Below, one piece after another: positions 51,621 to 63,092 of a stretch of DNA of 64,000 bases. The notes below the pieces were generated by a model that saw nothing but the letters and a program-made list of their open reading frames with translations, was not told the DNA's origin and searched no databases. Position numbers and translations under genes: made by a program. How positions within the stretch are numbered: the first letter of the stretch is position 1; every line of letters begins with the position of its first letter. Source of the DNA: Amoebophrya sp. A120 (lineage: Eukaryota; Sar; Dinophyceae; Syndiniales; Amoebophryaceae); contig CAJINV010000007.1 of the NCBI GenBank assembly GCA_905178155.1, forward strand, positions 404,020 through 468,019, read 5' to 3'.

Positions 51621-53320
51621 CTATCCTACAACGAAAATTCGGGCACGGCTGCAAAGGGCGGCGCAGCTGTTGCCAATTTCCCAGTCCGCACGGCGGTGCG
51701 GCAATCTCCCGGTTCAGGCGGTGAACCTTTTGTACCAAAAGCGCTACCCTCTTCCACCCAGAATCTCGACACGACTAGCACTACCAGATGCGGCGACCGC
51801 ACTTTGCGGGCCGCAGGGACATCTTTTTGTACTACGACTTCGGGTTCCGGATCCAGCATTTTGCAGACCGAGAACACCGGAGCCATCACTGCAGCAACGA
51901 GCTGCAGTGGCACTGACAAGGGCGAACAGGGACCTCCAAGGTGCTCTGATTTTCATGCAACGAAACCCCATGGCACTTCTACACTTTTATCCCCTGAAAA
52001 ACAACAGGAAACTACGAACGGGGGCGAGAAGCGGGAAAAGGTGGACTTGGTCTACTACAACGCGGACAGCGCGGCGGACAACGAGCGGAGGGCCATGGCC
52101 TGCTTCGACACGGGGGCGACTTCTTTGGTGTTTCCGCAGAGACGGGCGGACGCCATCCGGGCGGAAATAGACGGCTCCGCGCCCAAGACCAACTTCGAAA
52201 CGGCCAAAGGGAACATCGTGGACAGCGGCAGCAGCTACATCGCGATGCGATTTCGCAAGAAACAGGGCGGCTGGACGCCCTGGCGGGCCGGGTTCTGGAA
52301 GATCTTGCCGGGCGACTTCCATCCGCTGGTGGGCAGGTCCTTCCACAAGGCGCTGGGCTACAAGCATTCGACCGCCGACGGGGTTGACAATTTGGTGCTC
52401 GCCGGGGACGATTTGGAAGTTGACGGGGAGGGAATTCTGTTGGTGGAAACAGAATTCAGACCGGCGACCGCGGCGGAGGAAAAGTTTTGCTGCTTTTTCG
52501 CAGAGCAAAGCAAGGCGCTTTTGACGGCGGGGAAACTACTTCTTGCGGGACCACGACCGGAATCCCTCGAAGAGTTGATGGACCTCTACCCGTCTGTTTC
52601 GCGGGAACGAAAAGAATTTTTGGTGAAGCTGCACCACAACGGCGGGCACTTCAGCACCTTGGCGGAAAAAGTAAAAGACAAATTGGAACGAGAATTCTAC
52701 GAAGGCATAGCCAAGTTTGATCTTTGTCATGAATGCGCTGCGTTTTCGAAGGTGCGTGAAGTTCTTTGGCCAGTGGGCTTCAGCCAATTTTCATCCCGGC
52801 CGCGGCTGCTGTGGGGCGGGGACAGCGTCAACACGGCGATGGGGATCGTCTACCACTCCTACGATTTCGGGTCCACCAAGCGCAGCCTCCACCTGATCGA
52901 CCACCACCTTCCGGACAAGTTCGGCGCGGATTCCGCCAAGCCTCCGCCACAGGTTCCGGCCGCAATCCTGAAGTTCAAAACCAAGGCGGGCGGCTTCCCG
53001 CGCTTTTTCCTGTTCGACCCCAAGACCGATAATTTGAACAAAATTTCGGAAGATTTTTTGGCAGATAACGACATCCAGGGAATCCCGGTGCCGTACGCTT
53101 CCCCTTGGGTCCTGGGGAAGGAGGAGCGGGCGCACACGAAGTTTTCTTCGTCCTTGAATAAGGTGCTCCTCGTCACTGGCGCGACTAAGGTCCAGCTCCT
53201 GGAGCAGATAGTGGGGATGCGGAACGTCGGGCAAGCGATCAAGCAGCTGGTGGACGTAATCTACAACTCCAAGAAGCTCGACGCGGACCAGTTTGAGCTG
53301 AAGGACGGAGCGGGTTTTGG
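51621..53320 (+). CDS. pol: pol part 1: protease and integrase
   Basis: In frame with gag after the TGA, so probably made by stop-codon readthrough. The aspartic protease motif CFDTGATS lies at about 52101. The integrase zinc-binding region at about 52630-52745 has HHNGGH...CHEC, followed by a core whose DxN..35..E pattern ends at GKEERAH (about 53120). Near 53320 the frame that matches the family shifts by +1. The formal open frame continues to 53549 with unrelated residues. Confidence 0.8.
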
Positions 53321-56300
53321 AGTATACCGAGGGGCTTTTGAACAACTGCCCCGGCGTGCGGGCAACGGTTTACTCCGCGGACAACATCCACTACGGGCAC
53401 TGCGAGGAATACGACGGCGCGCAGACCGTCAACACCCTCCACCAGATGCAGAAATCGCTCGACGACCAGAAAAAGATGTCGGTCGCAACACACGGGCGGG
53501 AGCTGATGGACCGCCTTCGGCGCTTCAACAAGGGTTACAAGCTCAGTAGGTCGCTGACGGATTTGAAGTAGCTGCAGCGCGGGGACATGGTGCGCATCCT
53601 TCGCGCCCATGGCAAGACATCGGAGTTTTGGCACGCGGGGAAACAGAACTGGCGCCAGACCGGTGCCTGCGTCGGGGTCGACCTGGTTCGGCAGGAAGCA
53701 CTTGTACGGCCCACCGGCAGCAACAAAGTCATGGCCCTCCGGCCCGCACAGGTGAAAAAGTTTGTATTCACCACCCAGGACATCGGCCCGGCTAGTGTTC
53801 CAATCTCCGAGTACATGGCCGCGCCCTTCGATTTCCGGCCGCTTCCGGGAATCATCGAACCAAGGCCGGAGGACAGCAAGGAGAAACAAACGCCTGCGGC
53901 GGCACCGCAGGGGGACGACAAACAACAAGCTCCGCGTTCTATCCCGAAGAAGATCGCCAAGGAACAGAAGCCAAAAACCAAGCCGAAAACTTCCGTTCTC
54001 CAGCCCCGACCTCCCGCTCCACGACAACCTCCTGCACCGCAGCAACATCCTGCTCCACCCCTACCACCCGTCCCTCCGCCGCCTGTCCTACCTCTTGTCG
54101 AACCTGGCGTTCTGCACGAGAGTGCCAACGTCCCAGAACCGGCAGCAGGTGGAGCTCCGGGGCAAACGACGTCGCAGGTGGAAAGAGAAATTTTTGGGTC
54201 GCCGATCGAGCTGGAGGAAACTGCGGATAGGCCGGCGAAGCAGCGACGATTGAGCCTTGCGAACGGTCGGGCTTTTCTCGTGCAAGGGCGCACAGCCAGC
54301 TACACGAACATCGACGACCGCGGCGCAGCTTTTTGCACTTTCAACCTCGGCGGGACGGGACAAGCTGCGGAGGCGAAGTTGACGGAGGAAGCACAGCAGT
54401 TTTTGGACCAAACATACTCCGGCCGGGTTCGGCTGGTGGACGACGAAAGCGGGCACGCGTACCTGGAGGAGGTCAGCGGGCTACCGGATGAGCCGCTTCT
54501 GCTCAGCAAGGAAAGCCTGAAGGAACAGCTGCTCGGGGTGGGATCTGATGTTTCATTTCTCCGCGAGCTCATCGCCAAGCGGGGCAGGCAGACGGTGTTC
54601 AGGTCGGCGCACATGGATCCGATCATTACCGAGCTAAATACGCTTTTGAACGGCCGGCCGGTCCTGCCGTCGGCGTCGGGTTTTGACGGGGCGGCCTACG
54701 TGGTGGAGTGCAAGGCCTTCCGGCCGGGCTGCCGGGTGCCTTCGGCTTTGGAACGATACGACCTGGGGTTCCAGTTTGGCCCCAAGTGCGCTTTCCAGTT
54801 TTTCGACCCGCAGGTAGATGGCGCGGACCCGGCCAACCACCACCTCTTCCTGAAACTGGAGCAGCCAAAGACCGTCGACCTGCGGGAGCTGACCCCGAAC
54901 GGCTCCAGTGTGGAGCTAACGTTGGTGCAGATCGAGCGCTACAACCTCTGGCATTTGATCGATTCTGCACGGGCTTCGGAGGTCAGCGGGGTGCTGAGGC
55001 TGGGGGTCTTTGACCTGGACGACCAGCGGGACGAGCGGCCGCAGGAACCGGGGACCTCGGTGGTCAGCAGCCGCATAGTGTTCACCCTCAAGTTTGCGGA
55101 GGGTGAATTTCGAAAGGCGAAGATGCGGTGGTGCGCGAAGGGCTTCCAAGATTCTAGGTTGCAGCGGGGGACGCTGGAGAAGCGCTGCCACACCCTCGCG
55201 GACAGTAGTTTTTTGGTGATTCTGCACTGGCTCGCCAAGCGGGGCCACTACTGTCACCTGGTAGACATAAGCCAGGCCTTTTTGCGGGGCGACCCGCTTA
55301 CCGATCCCGTGTTTTTGGAAATCCCGGAGGCCTTGCGGGGCAACCCGCTCTTCAACCTCACCGGGAGGTTTGTCAGGCTGCGGCGGACGCTTTACGGCCT
55401 CGCCGACGCTCCGCTGAAGTGGCAGAAAAGTTTGTTTGCCTCGCTCCGCGAGGCAGGGTGGGTGCAAGACATCAGCGATCCGTGCCTTTGGTTCCACCAC
55501 AAAAAGCAGACCAGCAGCGAACAGGAGGGAACAGACGAAAAGCAGCAACAGGAAGAGCAACCAGCACCAGCAGCAGCGGCGGAAGACCACGACGGGCCGG
55601 ACGACGTACGGCGGAACAACAACCCGCTGCTGAGCACGACAATAGACGACCCGTTGATCTCCGAGGAGGAGATCGACGGAGTCTTGGGCTGCCACGTGGA
55701 CGACCTTATTTACGGCGGCTCGGCCGCCGCCCACGAGTCGCTGGAACAGGTCTTCAACAAGTACCCCCCGGGCTCCCGCACTGTTCTCCTGGAGGACAAG
55801 CTGGACACCTTCTGCGGCCGGACAGTTAAATGCGTTGCGGACGAGAGCGCAGGGGCAGCAACAAGAGTAACGGGGGAGCAGCAGTGGGAAAAGAAAGAGG
55901 GCGGGGCGCTCGTGGCGCGCGCGATCGCGGACTCCGCGATCGGTTTTGAGGTTGGGCAGCAAAGTTTCATCGAGGCAATGAAGCTCATCTCCGATGAAGA
56001 CGCCTCGAAGTTTTTGAGCAACAGGAAAACGAACAAGAACCCGCTGCGGCGGGCGGTCGGGGAGCTGATGTGGACCACCAAAACTTCGCTTTGCTTCACC
56101 GCCTCCACCTGCATAGCGGCCGGGAAAATCGACGACGAAGCGGAGGAAGACGAATTTTTGATGCAGGTCAGCGAAGTCAACGAGCTGATCCGGACCATCA
56201 AAACTTTCTCCGCGGACATGATCCGCATCAGGCCAACGAGCAGCAGCGACGACCTGCTTTTGGGCTTGGTCGACGCAAGCCTAGTGCCACGGCTGGGGGC

Positions 56301-56796
56301 AATGGTTTGCTTGGTGAACAAACGGCAGCCGACGGGGCAGCCGGGGGACGAAAAATTGCTCTACAACTTGGTCGGGTTTTACTCTAGCAAGCCCGCGCGG
56401 GTCTTTTCAAGCTCCACCTCCGCGGAGCTGTTGGCGATCCGGCTCATCATTTCGGAATTGTTGTATTTCCGAAATGTCTGCGTCGCGGCAGGGCTCATTT
56501 CCCGCCACCAGCCCCTGGTGGTGCTCACGGACAGCAACAACATCGTGCAGAGCTCCACCAACCAGTTGATCCGCTGCCCCACCGAGCGGAATTTGCGCGC
56601 GGACTATTTTTACCTCCAGAGACTTTTGAACGACGGCGACCTGCAGCTTTCGCACATCAAAGGAATGTGGAACCCCAGCGACATCATGACGAAAGAACAC
56701 GAAAAATCCAACCTGGAGATGGTGCGGCGATTTCTGCAGGAGAACGAGACCGGCTTCGACCTTCCTGCTGAGGCAAAATCCATTTTGGAGCCGTAG
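53321..56796 (+). CDS. pol: pol part 2: reverse transcriptase and RNase H
   Basis: The frame resumes +1 at about 53317 (EYTEGLLNNCPG), meets an in-frame TAG at 53569-53571, then is open from 53572 to 56796 (ATG at 53587). A Pro-rich linker precedes the RT. RT motifs: LVDISQAFLRGD (about 55258), TLYGLADAPLKW, and CHVDDLIYGG (about 55690), where Tyr of the usual YVDD is His. RNase H residues: VDAS (about 56268), SAELLAIR, LTDSNN and WNPSDIMTK. Frameshift and stop mean either a damaged copy, recoding or sequence error. Confidence 0.85.
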
Positions 56797-57821
56797 GGCG
56801 CTCCTTGTCGTAATTTTTTTTTTTCTGTTTTTCACAGTATGCAAATCTTCGCTCTACCAGCGGGACCTCTTGTTTTTCGCAACATATGTCCCGGATATCC
56901 TACAAAAAGCGCGCACTCAGCATTACAAACCACGTTTCCACATGTATGATTTCAAGTACAAAACCGCTCCTGCCATACTGTTTCCAAGAATTATACTTTT
57001 ATCTTCGTGCGCAATTTCATTTTTCGTTACGGTGCTTATGCCAGGCTGGCTGAACACCATGTGCAAAAGTCCAGCCTGCTGACTTCGCCCACCAACCGAG
57101 ACTAGCAGCGGGGCGACGTCTGTAGTAGGTATGTTTCGCACTACTGTAAGATGCTTATTTTTTCGGTTTCTCTTTGCTGTAGAATGTCTTCCAGAAAATA
57201 CCTTTTTCGGTTTCGCATTTGCAACTCTATCCGTTTCGCCGTGGAGTTCCCGCGGACACTCCGCAAAAATATTTTTCGACATCTGTGTGCAATTTCTATT
57301 TTCACCAAATGCAACAACGTTCTTTCCAAATCTGTCATGCTGTTTCTACCTTTTTGTTCGTTTCGCTCTTTCATGAAGTATTTTACAACTCACTACGGAA
57401 AAACTATCCTAGATTCGCTATACAAATTCCTACTTGTAAGATGTCCGCGCTGTCAGCACTCGCTCTAAAAATATCGTTTTGTTGGTTTCTCATTTCTATT
57501 TTCTCTTCCTGTACTTTTGTAAAAAATACGCTTCTCGCATTACAAGCTACCTGCGTGTTTATCTTGGTTTCCTGTTTTTGGTTTTACGAGCTGGATATCT
57601 TTCGTGGGCACTGGCAGGGTGCAGTGTAGAAGTTAAATCTTCAGTGTTGGTAGCCTCAAGAGTGAAAGCGGTCGGAGTTAAAAACAGCCTAAGCGGCGAC
57701 CGAAGGTCTTCCTCCCCCCTGGCAGTAGTACAAATTCAGTTTCCTGCCTGTATTTCTTCCTTCTTCTTCTTTCTTTTTATCTTTCTGTACGGGCTAAGAC
57801 CTCTTTTTAGAATAACGGGGT
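56797..57821 (+). other. Retrotransposon 3' untranslated region
   Basis: About 1 kb between pol and the 3' LTR, pyrimidine-rich, with several overlapping short frames rich in Phe/Leu/Ser. None looks like an envelope or other gene. A weak purine tract (AATAACGGGG) precedes the LTR. Confidence 0.6.
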
Positions 57822-58186
57822 GTAACAATGCTGGCATTGGTTGTGTAGGCGCATGTAATGCGCTTGCGCGCCACATGCCAAGCTTGTGGGCCATCCTTCG
57901 TTTGGAGCGTAGCGCTAGCGTAGACAGAGAGGCACTAGTACTAGAGTAGTAGCCAGGGGGAGAGAGGAAGAGAGTAAGCGACAGAGGCACCAGAGGGATG
58001 CTCGTTGGTTGATGGTGTCGATGGTTCTCGACGAGTCAGGGACCCCATGCGGATTCAGGGAATACTTGTTGACTTCTCACTGTAGGTTGGCTCTAGATCT
58101 CTACCGGTGTCGAGGAGTGCGATCCTCGTGGTTCGACGTACCTGCCGACCTCGGAGTGTGTGTTCCCAGGTCGTAGCTCTTCAACA
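57822..58186 (+). repeat. 3' LTR
   Basis: 365 bp, GTAACAATGCTGG...TTCAACA, followed by TTAAG. Only about three substitutions against the 5' LTR over the shared ~330 bp. Confidence 0.9.
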
Positions 58187-58755
58187 TTAAGTACTCGATA
58201 CTGCACTTTATTATGAGTGTTCCTTTGAGCTTTATTAAACATTTTTTATATTGTAATAATATTGCATTGTGAAAAAATTCTTCTGAGCGGTCAAAAATGC
58301 CCAAAATAGACGTAATACTCTTTGCATAAGTACTAAAAAACCTCAGATGGTAAAAATGGCATCTACTGGGAGCATTGTGACTCCTGTAGTATTGGTTTTC
58401 GCTTCATTTTTTGCCACCTCAATTTTTTCAGATTTTTTGAAAATTCTAAGGCGATGCATTTTGATCCCAGTGCCGGAAGTTATGGCTTTAGAGGATACAT
58501 AGAGGCTGCATATGAAGCCAATTTTACCGCGTGCGCCGCTTTTCTTTGCAGATTTTACGCGATTTTCTCCGCAATCCCAAAAGTGATGACCTTGGAAAAT
58601 CTGTAAAAGAGCCCACCCCCCGCAATGTGGGACGTCACCAGCTTCTATAGTGTAAAAGGCGTCCAACGACCGCATCTATTTACCCCTGTTTGCCACTTTC
58701 TACGGCGGCGCTTGTGCATTTTTTTCTGTGGAATCCCCCCTGCATGCGCGCGCGC

Positions 58756-58794
<39 letters not shown>

Positions 58795-59600
58795 TTACCG
58801 GCCAAGATCCCGCCGGGCCTTTCCGGACCTCCTGGCGGCGCCCGGCCCACGACTGCACCCTTGTCCCCACGGTCGGGCGCAGCGCAATCCGCCCGCGCGC
58901 ACGGAAGAAAACCGCTTGCAAACCGTGCGGACTCTTCCGCGGGCCGCCCTCTTTTGCCAGTTTGTCCGCGTTAGCGATCCGTACCGCCGCCGCGTGCAGC
59001 CGCCCGTACCCGAAAGGAGAGGCTGAAACCCCATAGAGCTTCCGGGCCAGCTGGCTCTACCGGCGTTAGTGCTTAGCGCATACGTTTAGGCCTCCTGCAA
59101 CACAACGCTACCGCTTGCCTAGAGCATGTCAAAATCGGCCTCCCCCCCCTCCCCTTGTGCGTTATTTCCCGCGTTCGCGGGTGCGCCACCCTCGATTTTT
59201 TTTTTTTATGCAACCCGAGCCGAACTGGAAGGGGCATGCTCTTCATTGCTTTCGGGAGGACGCCTTACAAGAGAGCCGTGTTTAATATGCTTTTTGCTCG
59301 TGAGGATGCAAGCTGCAGCTAGCGGCTGCACGAGATAGATAAATCATGGTAGCCCTTCCACGATACTTGAACGAAAAAAAAACGCACAGCAGCTTATCGC
59401 GGAGCAACACTAATTTTCAAACACCAGGCCCCTTTCCCCGCCCCTTTCCTGCAAACCCAGATGTTCACGCTTAATTGACGTAGCTCGTAGCATCATTTGT
59501 TCATCAAAGTTGTAGGTTTACAAAAACACCGCTCGATGAAGAGTCATACTCTCACACTTTTTCACCTGTTTTATTCTAGCTGTTCGATCTTCTTACAGTG
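58187..59600. other. Intergenic, with a 38-bp poly-C tract
   Basis: No gene supported. A run of 38 C residues lies at 58757-58794. 58.8-59.0 kb is GC-rich; 59.05-59.6 kb is the immediate upstream region of gene F. Confidence 0.6.
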
Positions 59601-62080
59601 ATGTCCAATCTTACTGCCATAGGAGCTACAACAGCAGCGGCATCTACTCCCGCGATGATAATGAAAAACCTCACCACTTCGCAAATCCGTGCGATTGCGG
59701 AGCTTCTGGACTCGCCGGAAACCAAGCAGCAGGTGCGACAAGAAGGAACCGCGGATCGCCGGGTCGCGGAGTGCTTCAGTACAGTTCTGAAGAATCCGAT
59801 AGAGAATTACAGCAGCGGTACTTCTGGCCAGCACGGGGAGGAAATCGAAGTCGAAGTCGAGCCTACACTTGAATTATTTCCTCACAACTTCACCGCGGCA
59901 GAATGGCGATCCTGGGTGATCTCGCAGATGAAAAATTCCCGACCGGGTGTTCCAGAAGAAGCTGCGACATCAATCACGACCGACGCAGAACTGCTCTTAA
60001 CCGACGAACTGGAGCTCTTGGCGCAGCGGGTGGGGAAAATTCAAAACTACGCGGATTTCAACGCAGTGAATGATTACAAGAAGGATGACGAACTACTTGG
60101 TACGGAGAAAGTGCGAAGGGAGCGGGAGACTGAGTTTTTGCAGGAATTACAGCAGCGGTTTGCTCTGTTCCTCTCAGCCGGAGCTGCATCTGATGTTGAG
60201 AAAAACGAGGACCGCGCGGCGGGGAGCCGTGCTGCTGGCAACTATGCGAGACCACGACCAACAAGAACTGCAGTGGAGGCGCAGCGACAGCTGTACGTTG
60301 AGTTTCTAATCAAGTGCTTCGAAGAGGAGTGTCGAAAGCTGTTCAATGGAATGAAAGACGCCGCCGCCGTTTCAGTCACCCGTTTAAAAGAAGACAGTCA
60401 AGAAGAACAAGAACTCCATGCGGAAAATTATACTAGAAGCGGCAATTGCTTCTTTGGCCTGCGGATTCGGAATCTTTCCCTGCCGAGGTTGTTTCCCGTG
60501 AGCGTTGAGGTTGACAATGATAAAACACCAGAGCTGGAATCAGACAAGCAAAAGCGGAAGCAAAATATCATCACCCTCCTCGAACTGCTGCTCACCCACT
60601 GCGGTGTGGTTTGTTTTGAGAACCAAAATGACTTCACGCCCGTATCCTGAGCAAAAACGTCCCCACCCCTAGATTCTCATGCAAATGCGCAATAACGGGA
60701 ACATTTGTGATGCGCATCTCGAGGAGAGGCGACTCCAGACGTGTTTTGGCATCTGTAATGCTGTAAACAGGATTAGAAAATGGCTTTCTCATGCGGCTTT
60801 CCTAGCTAACCAGCACTACCCTGCAGCTAGCTAACCAGCACTACCCTGCAGATGGAAACTTGCCATGCACAACTCCCAAAACTTGCAGATTTGTGTTGCA
60901 GATTGACCAACTTGACTATGGGGTGGGAACGTTTTTGCTCAGGATGCCCCGAAGAACATGTGAAAGCCTGTGAGCTGTTCGGCGGAAGGAAAGCCCACTC
61001 CACTCACTCCGTCCACTCGTTATCCCCGAGTCGCCACATCTTTCGATTGTCGAATGATCAGAAATTAGGTATAACAAACGTCGGCCCCCAGTGGCACAAC
61101 GATGGGAGCTTTGAGCGCAAAATTTTTTCGCATGTGGGTTGGTTTATGGTGCAGGCGCCCGAGAGGAACGGGGAAACCTGGTTTGCCGATACGCATGAGG
61201 CTTATAAGAAGTTGACGGAGGAAGAGAAGTACGCATTGCAAAAGTATCGTAGTAGTGCAAATCGCATGACAAGTTTTTCCTAGAAGAAAAATGAAAGTTG
61301 TCATGCAGATTCAGAGAAGAAAGCAGATCTGTAATGCAAGAGTTGCATTTGCACGAGTGCGATACTTCTGCACAGGATGAGAAGGAGTATTGGGAGCGGC
61401 TTTTTTCCGTAAATGCCACCAGCGGGGTAGTCCACCCGATGGTGTACCGGCACCCGCAGAAGATGAAAAGTAGCTTTGTGCCCCATGCGGCGGCAAGGAA
61501 AAAAGTCGCCGACGAAGAAGATACGGCAGAAATAACAGACTATGTGAACAAGCACGTCTACCTCCATTTGGGCATGACGGGCGGTATCGTTGAGTCAACA
61601 CCTGTAGAAGTCGACGACGTAGTTCTTGTCCACGATCATTCTGACAAAGCAGGTCAACAAGAAATACTGTCTCCCACCTCGTACACCCACCGACTGTTGA
61701 CGAAGCCAGAAATGGAAAAGATTTTCCATCGGTATAACGAGTTGCTAAATTCGATTTGCTACAAGCACTTCTACCGCACCAACGATTTTGTTTTGATCAA
61801 CAATTTGACCGTGGCGCACCGGGCGGACGCCACGGCGAATGCGGACTTGGTGGAGAAGATTGGGTTGAGAATTCTGCACCGAGTCACGGTCAGAGGGACG
61901 GAAGATATCGACCCGAGCGTGTGTGGTGTTGAAGGTGATTTGTCGTGCAAGGTTGCTGTCAAGACCGACTTGCCGCACACACTAGACATCTACAAGGCAA
62001 ATCCGTTTAACGAAGACGGGGTTTGGGTCAGCGGCGGCTTGGGATTTCGGTGGGACGAGAATATCAAGATGCAGAATTGA
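59601..62080 (+). CDS. Gene F: TauD/TfdA-family Fe(II)/2-oxoglutarate dioxygenase
   Basis: Start ATG at 59601, stop TGA at 62078-62080. Two introners removed leave 2016 bases (671 residues). The last ~340 residues match the TauD fold. CGVVCFENQNDFTPEEHVKA is formed across the first introner junction. QWHNDGSF supplies the HxD iron ligands (His about 61094, Asp about 61100). VLINNLTVAHRAD supplies the distal His (about 61817). LRILHRVTVRG contains the Arg that binds 2-oxoglutarate in this family. Substrate is unknown; known relatives oxidise taurine, herbicides and other small acids. The ~330-residue N-terminal extension is not part of the fold and contains Glu-rich helical stretches; I do not recognise it. 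No obvious targeting signal. Confidence 0.85.
60643..60945. mobile_element. Introner F-i1 (family III)
   Basis: TATCCTGAGCAAAAACGTCC...CGTTTTTGCTCAGGAT. TSD GCCCG/GCCCC. The family-consistent frame needs a 309-base intron starting GT at 60642, one base longer than element plus TSD. Confidence 0.85.
61230..61378. mobile_element. Introner F-i2 (family IV, short)
   Basis: 149 bp. TACGCATTGCAAAAGTATCG...CGATACTTCTGCACAGGAT. TSD GAGAAG, exact. Joins ...KLTEEEK to EYWERLF. Confidence 0.85.
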
Positions 62081-63092
62081 GCGCGGCATTGTTTGAAGAG
62101 CAGTAATTAGTGCGAAACCTGTGTTGCCACACTGAACTTGTGAAGATGAAAAAACAATCTGTTTGTTTTTTGTGCGAGAAAATGTTTTTTCGAGAAGCAA
62201 CGAGAAAATGAAAATCTCGAATGGAACAATTTGAACATTTTCTGAAACTGTCGACAGTCTTTTGGGGAATATCAATCAATGCAACCGGACCAAGAAATGA
62301 ATTCCTTCGCGTGTTCATATGGTCGGTCCAACAAAACCCAGTGAAGTTCGATTGTAGTCACAAAAGTAGAAGAACTTCTAGAAAAACTAATTCCTGTGTG
62401 TAAGATAAAGCTAATCACCGTGATGAGCGGCAGATCCACTTACTTTACTTCGTTTCATAAACACTACCCGAGTGTCAGCAAACACGGCCGCAATATGTTG
62501 TGCCCGGTGCAGAGAGCACGCGGCGCTTTCTGTGTGAAAAAGCAAAATGCGTTCTTGAAATTCCGTGCTCTTTGAACGACGCACAACATCGGTGCCTCCA
62601 CTGTATAGAACGAAAAAGGACAAAATTATGTCGGTTGATGTCGTGAGACCGACAAGAGAGTCTCGTGAAGATTCGGTTGTGAACGTACCAAGCTCATCTG
62701 CCCCGAAAACAAAATATCAGTCAGACGATCTGAATAAACGTCGGCTTTTCATATCTTCTGCGTCTTAATATCGGTTGGCATAATCCATGATCTATTTTCG
62801 TGCATCGTGAGCCGCTCGGTGTACTAGCTGCAGGCCGCTCTAATACTGGTTTTAGAATAAAGACTCACCGAAGTGATGTTTCATCGCCAGTTCATATTCC
62901 AGAGCCTCGTGGCGGTTCCCCCGCTTTTTAGGTACCTTGCATAGTACTGCAGGTTCATTATTCACATGATATTTCTGCTTTTTCAAAAAAGCGTTGCTAC
63001 TATTCTGCTCGAGAAATAGATTCTTTTATTCCACAATTACAGTTTCTATCCCCACCACAACTATACCCTTTTCTGCGGATACAACCACAAAA
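62081..63092. other. Intergenic, nothing recognised
   Basis: About 1 kb between genes F and G, AT-rich. A 67-codon frame at 62565-62768 has no supporting features. Confidence 0.5.

Larger units (their letters stand above)
49611..58186 (+). mobile_element. Ty1/copia-type LTR retrotransposon
   Basis: Two LTRs flank gag and pol in the order protease, integrase, reverse transcriptase, RNase H, which defines copia. TTAA(G) on both sides (49607-49610 and 58187-58191) is the target duplication. The LTRs differ by only a few substitutions plus a ~33-bp extra segment near the start of the left LTR. The copy is therefore fairly young. It lies between genes and holds no introner. Confidence 0.92.

Noticed and set aside
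56870-57950. Possible env-like gene between pol and the 3' LTR
   Set aside because: Frames are short, overlapping and Phe/Leu/Ser-rich because of pyrimidine-rich DNA; no signal peptide plus anchor arrangement.
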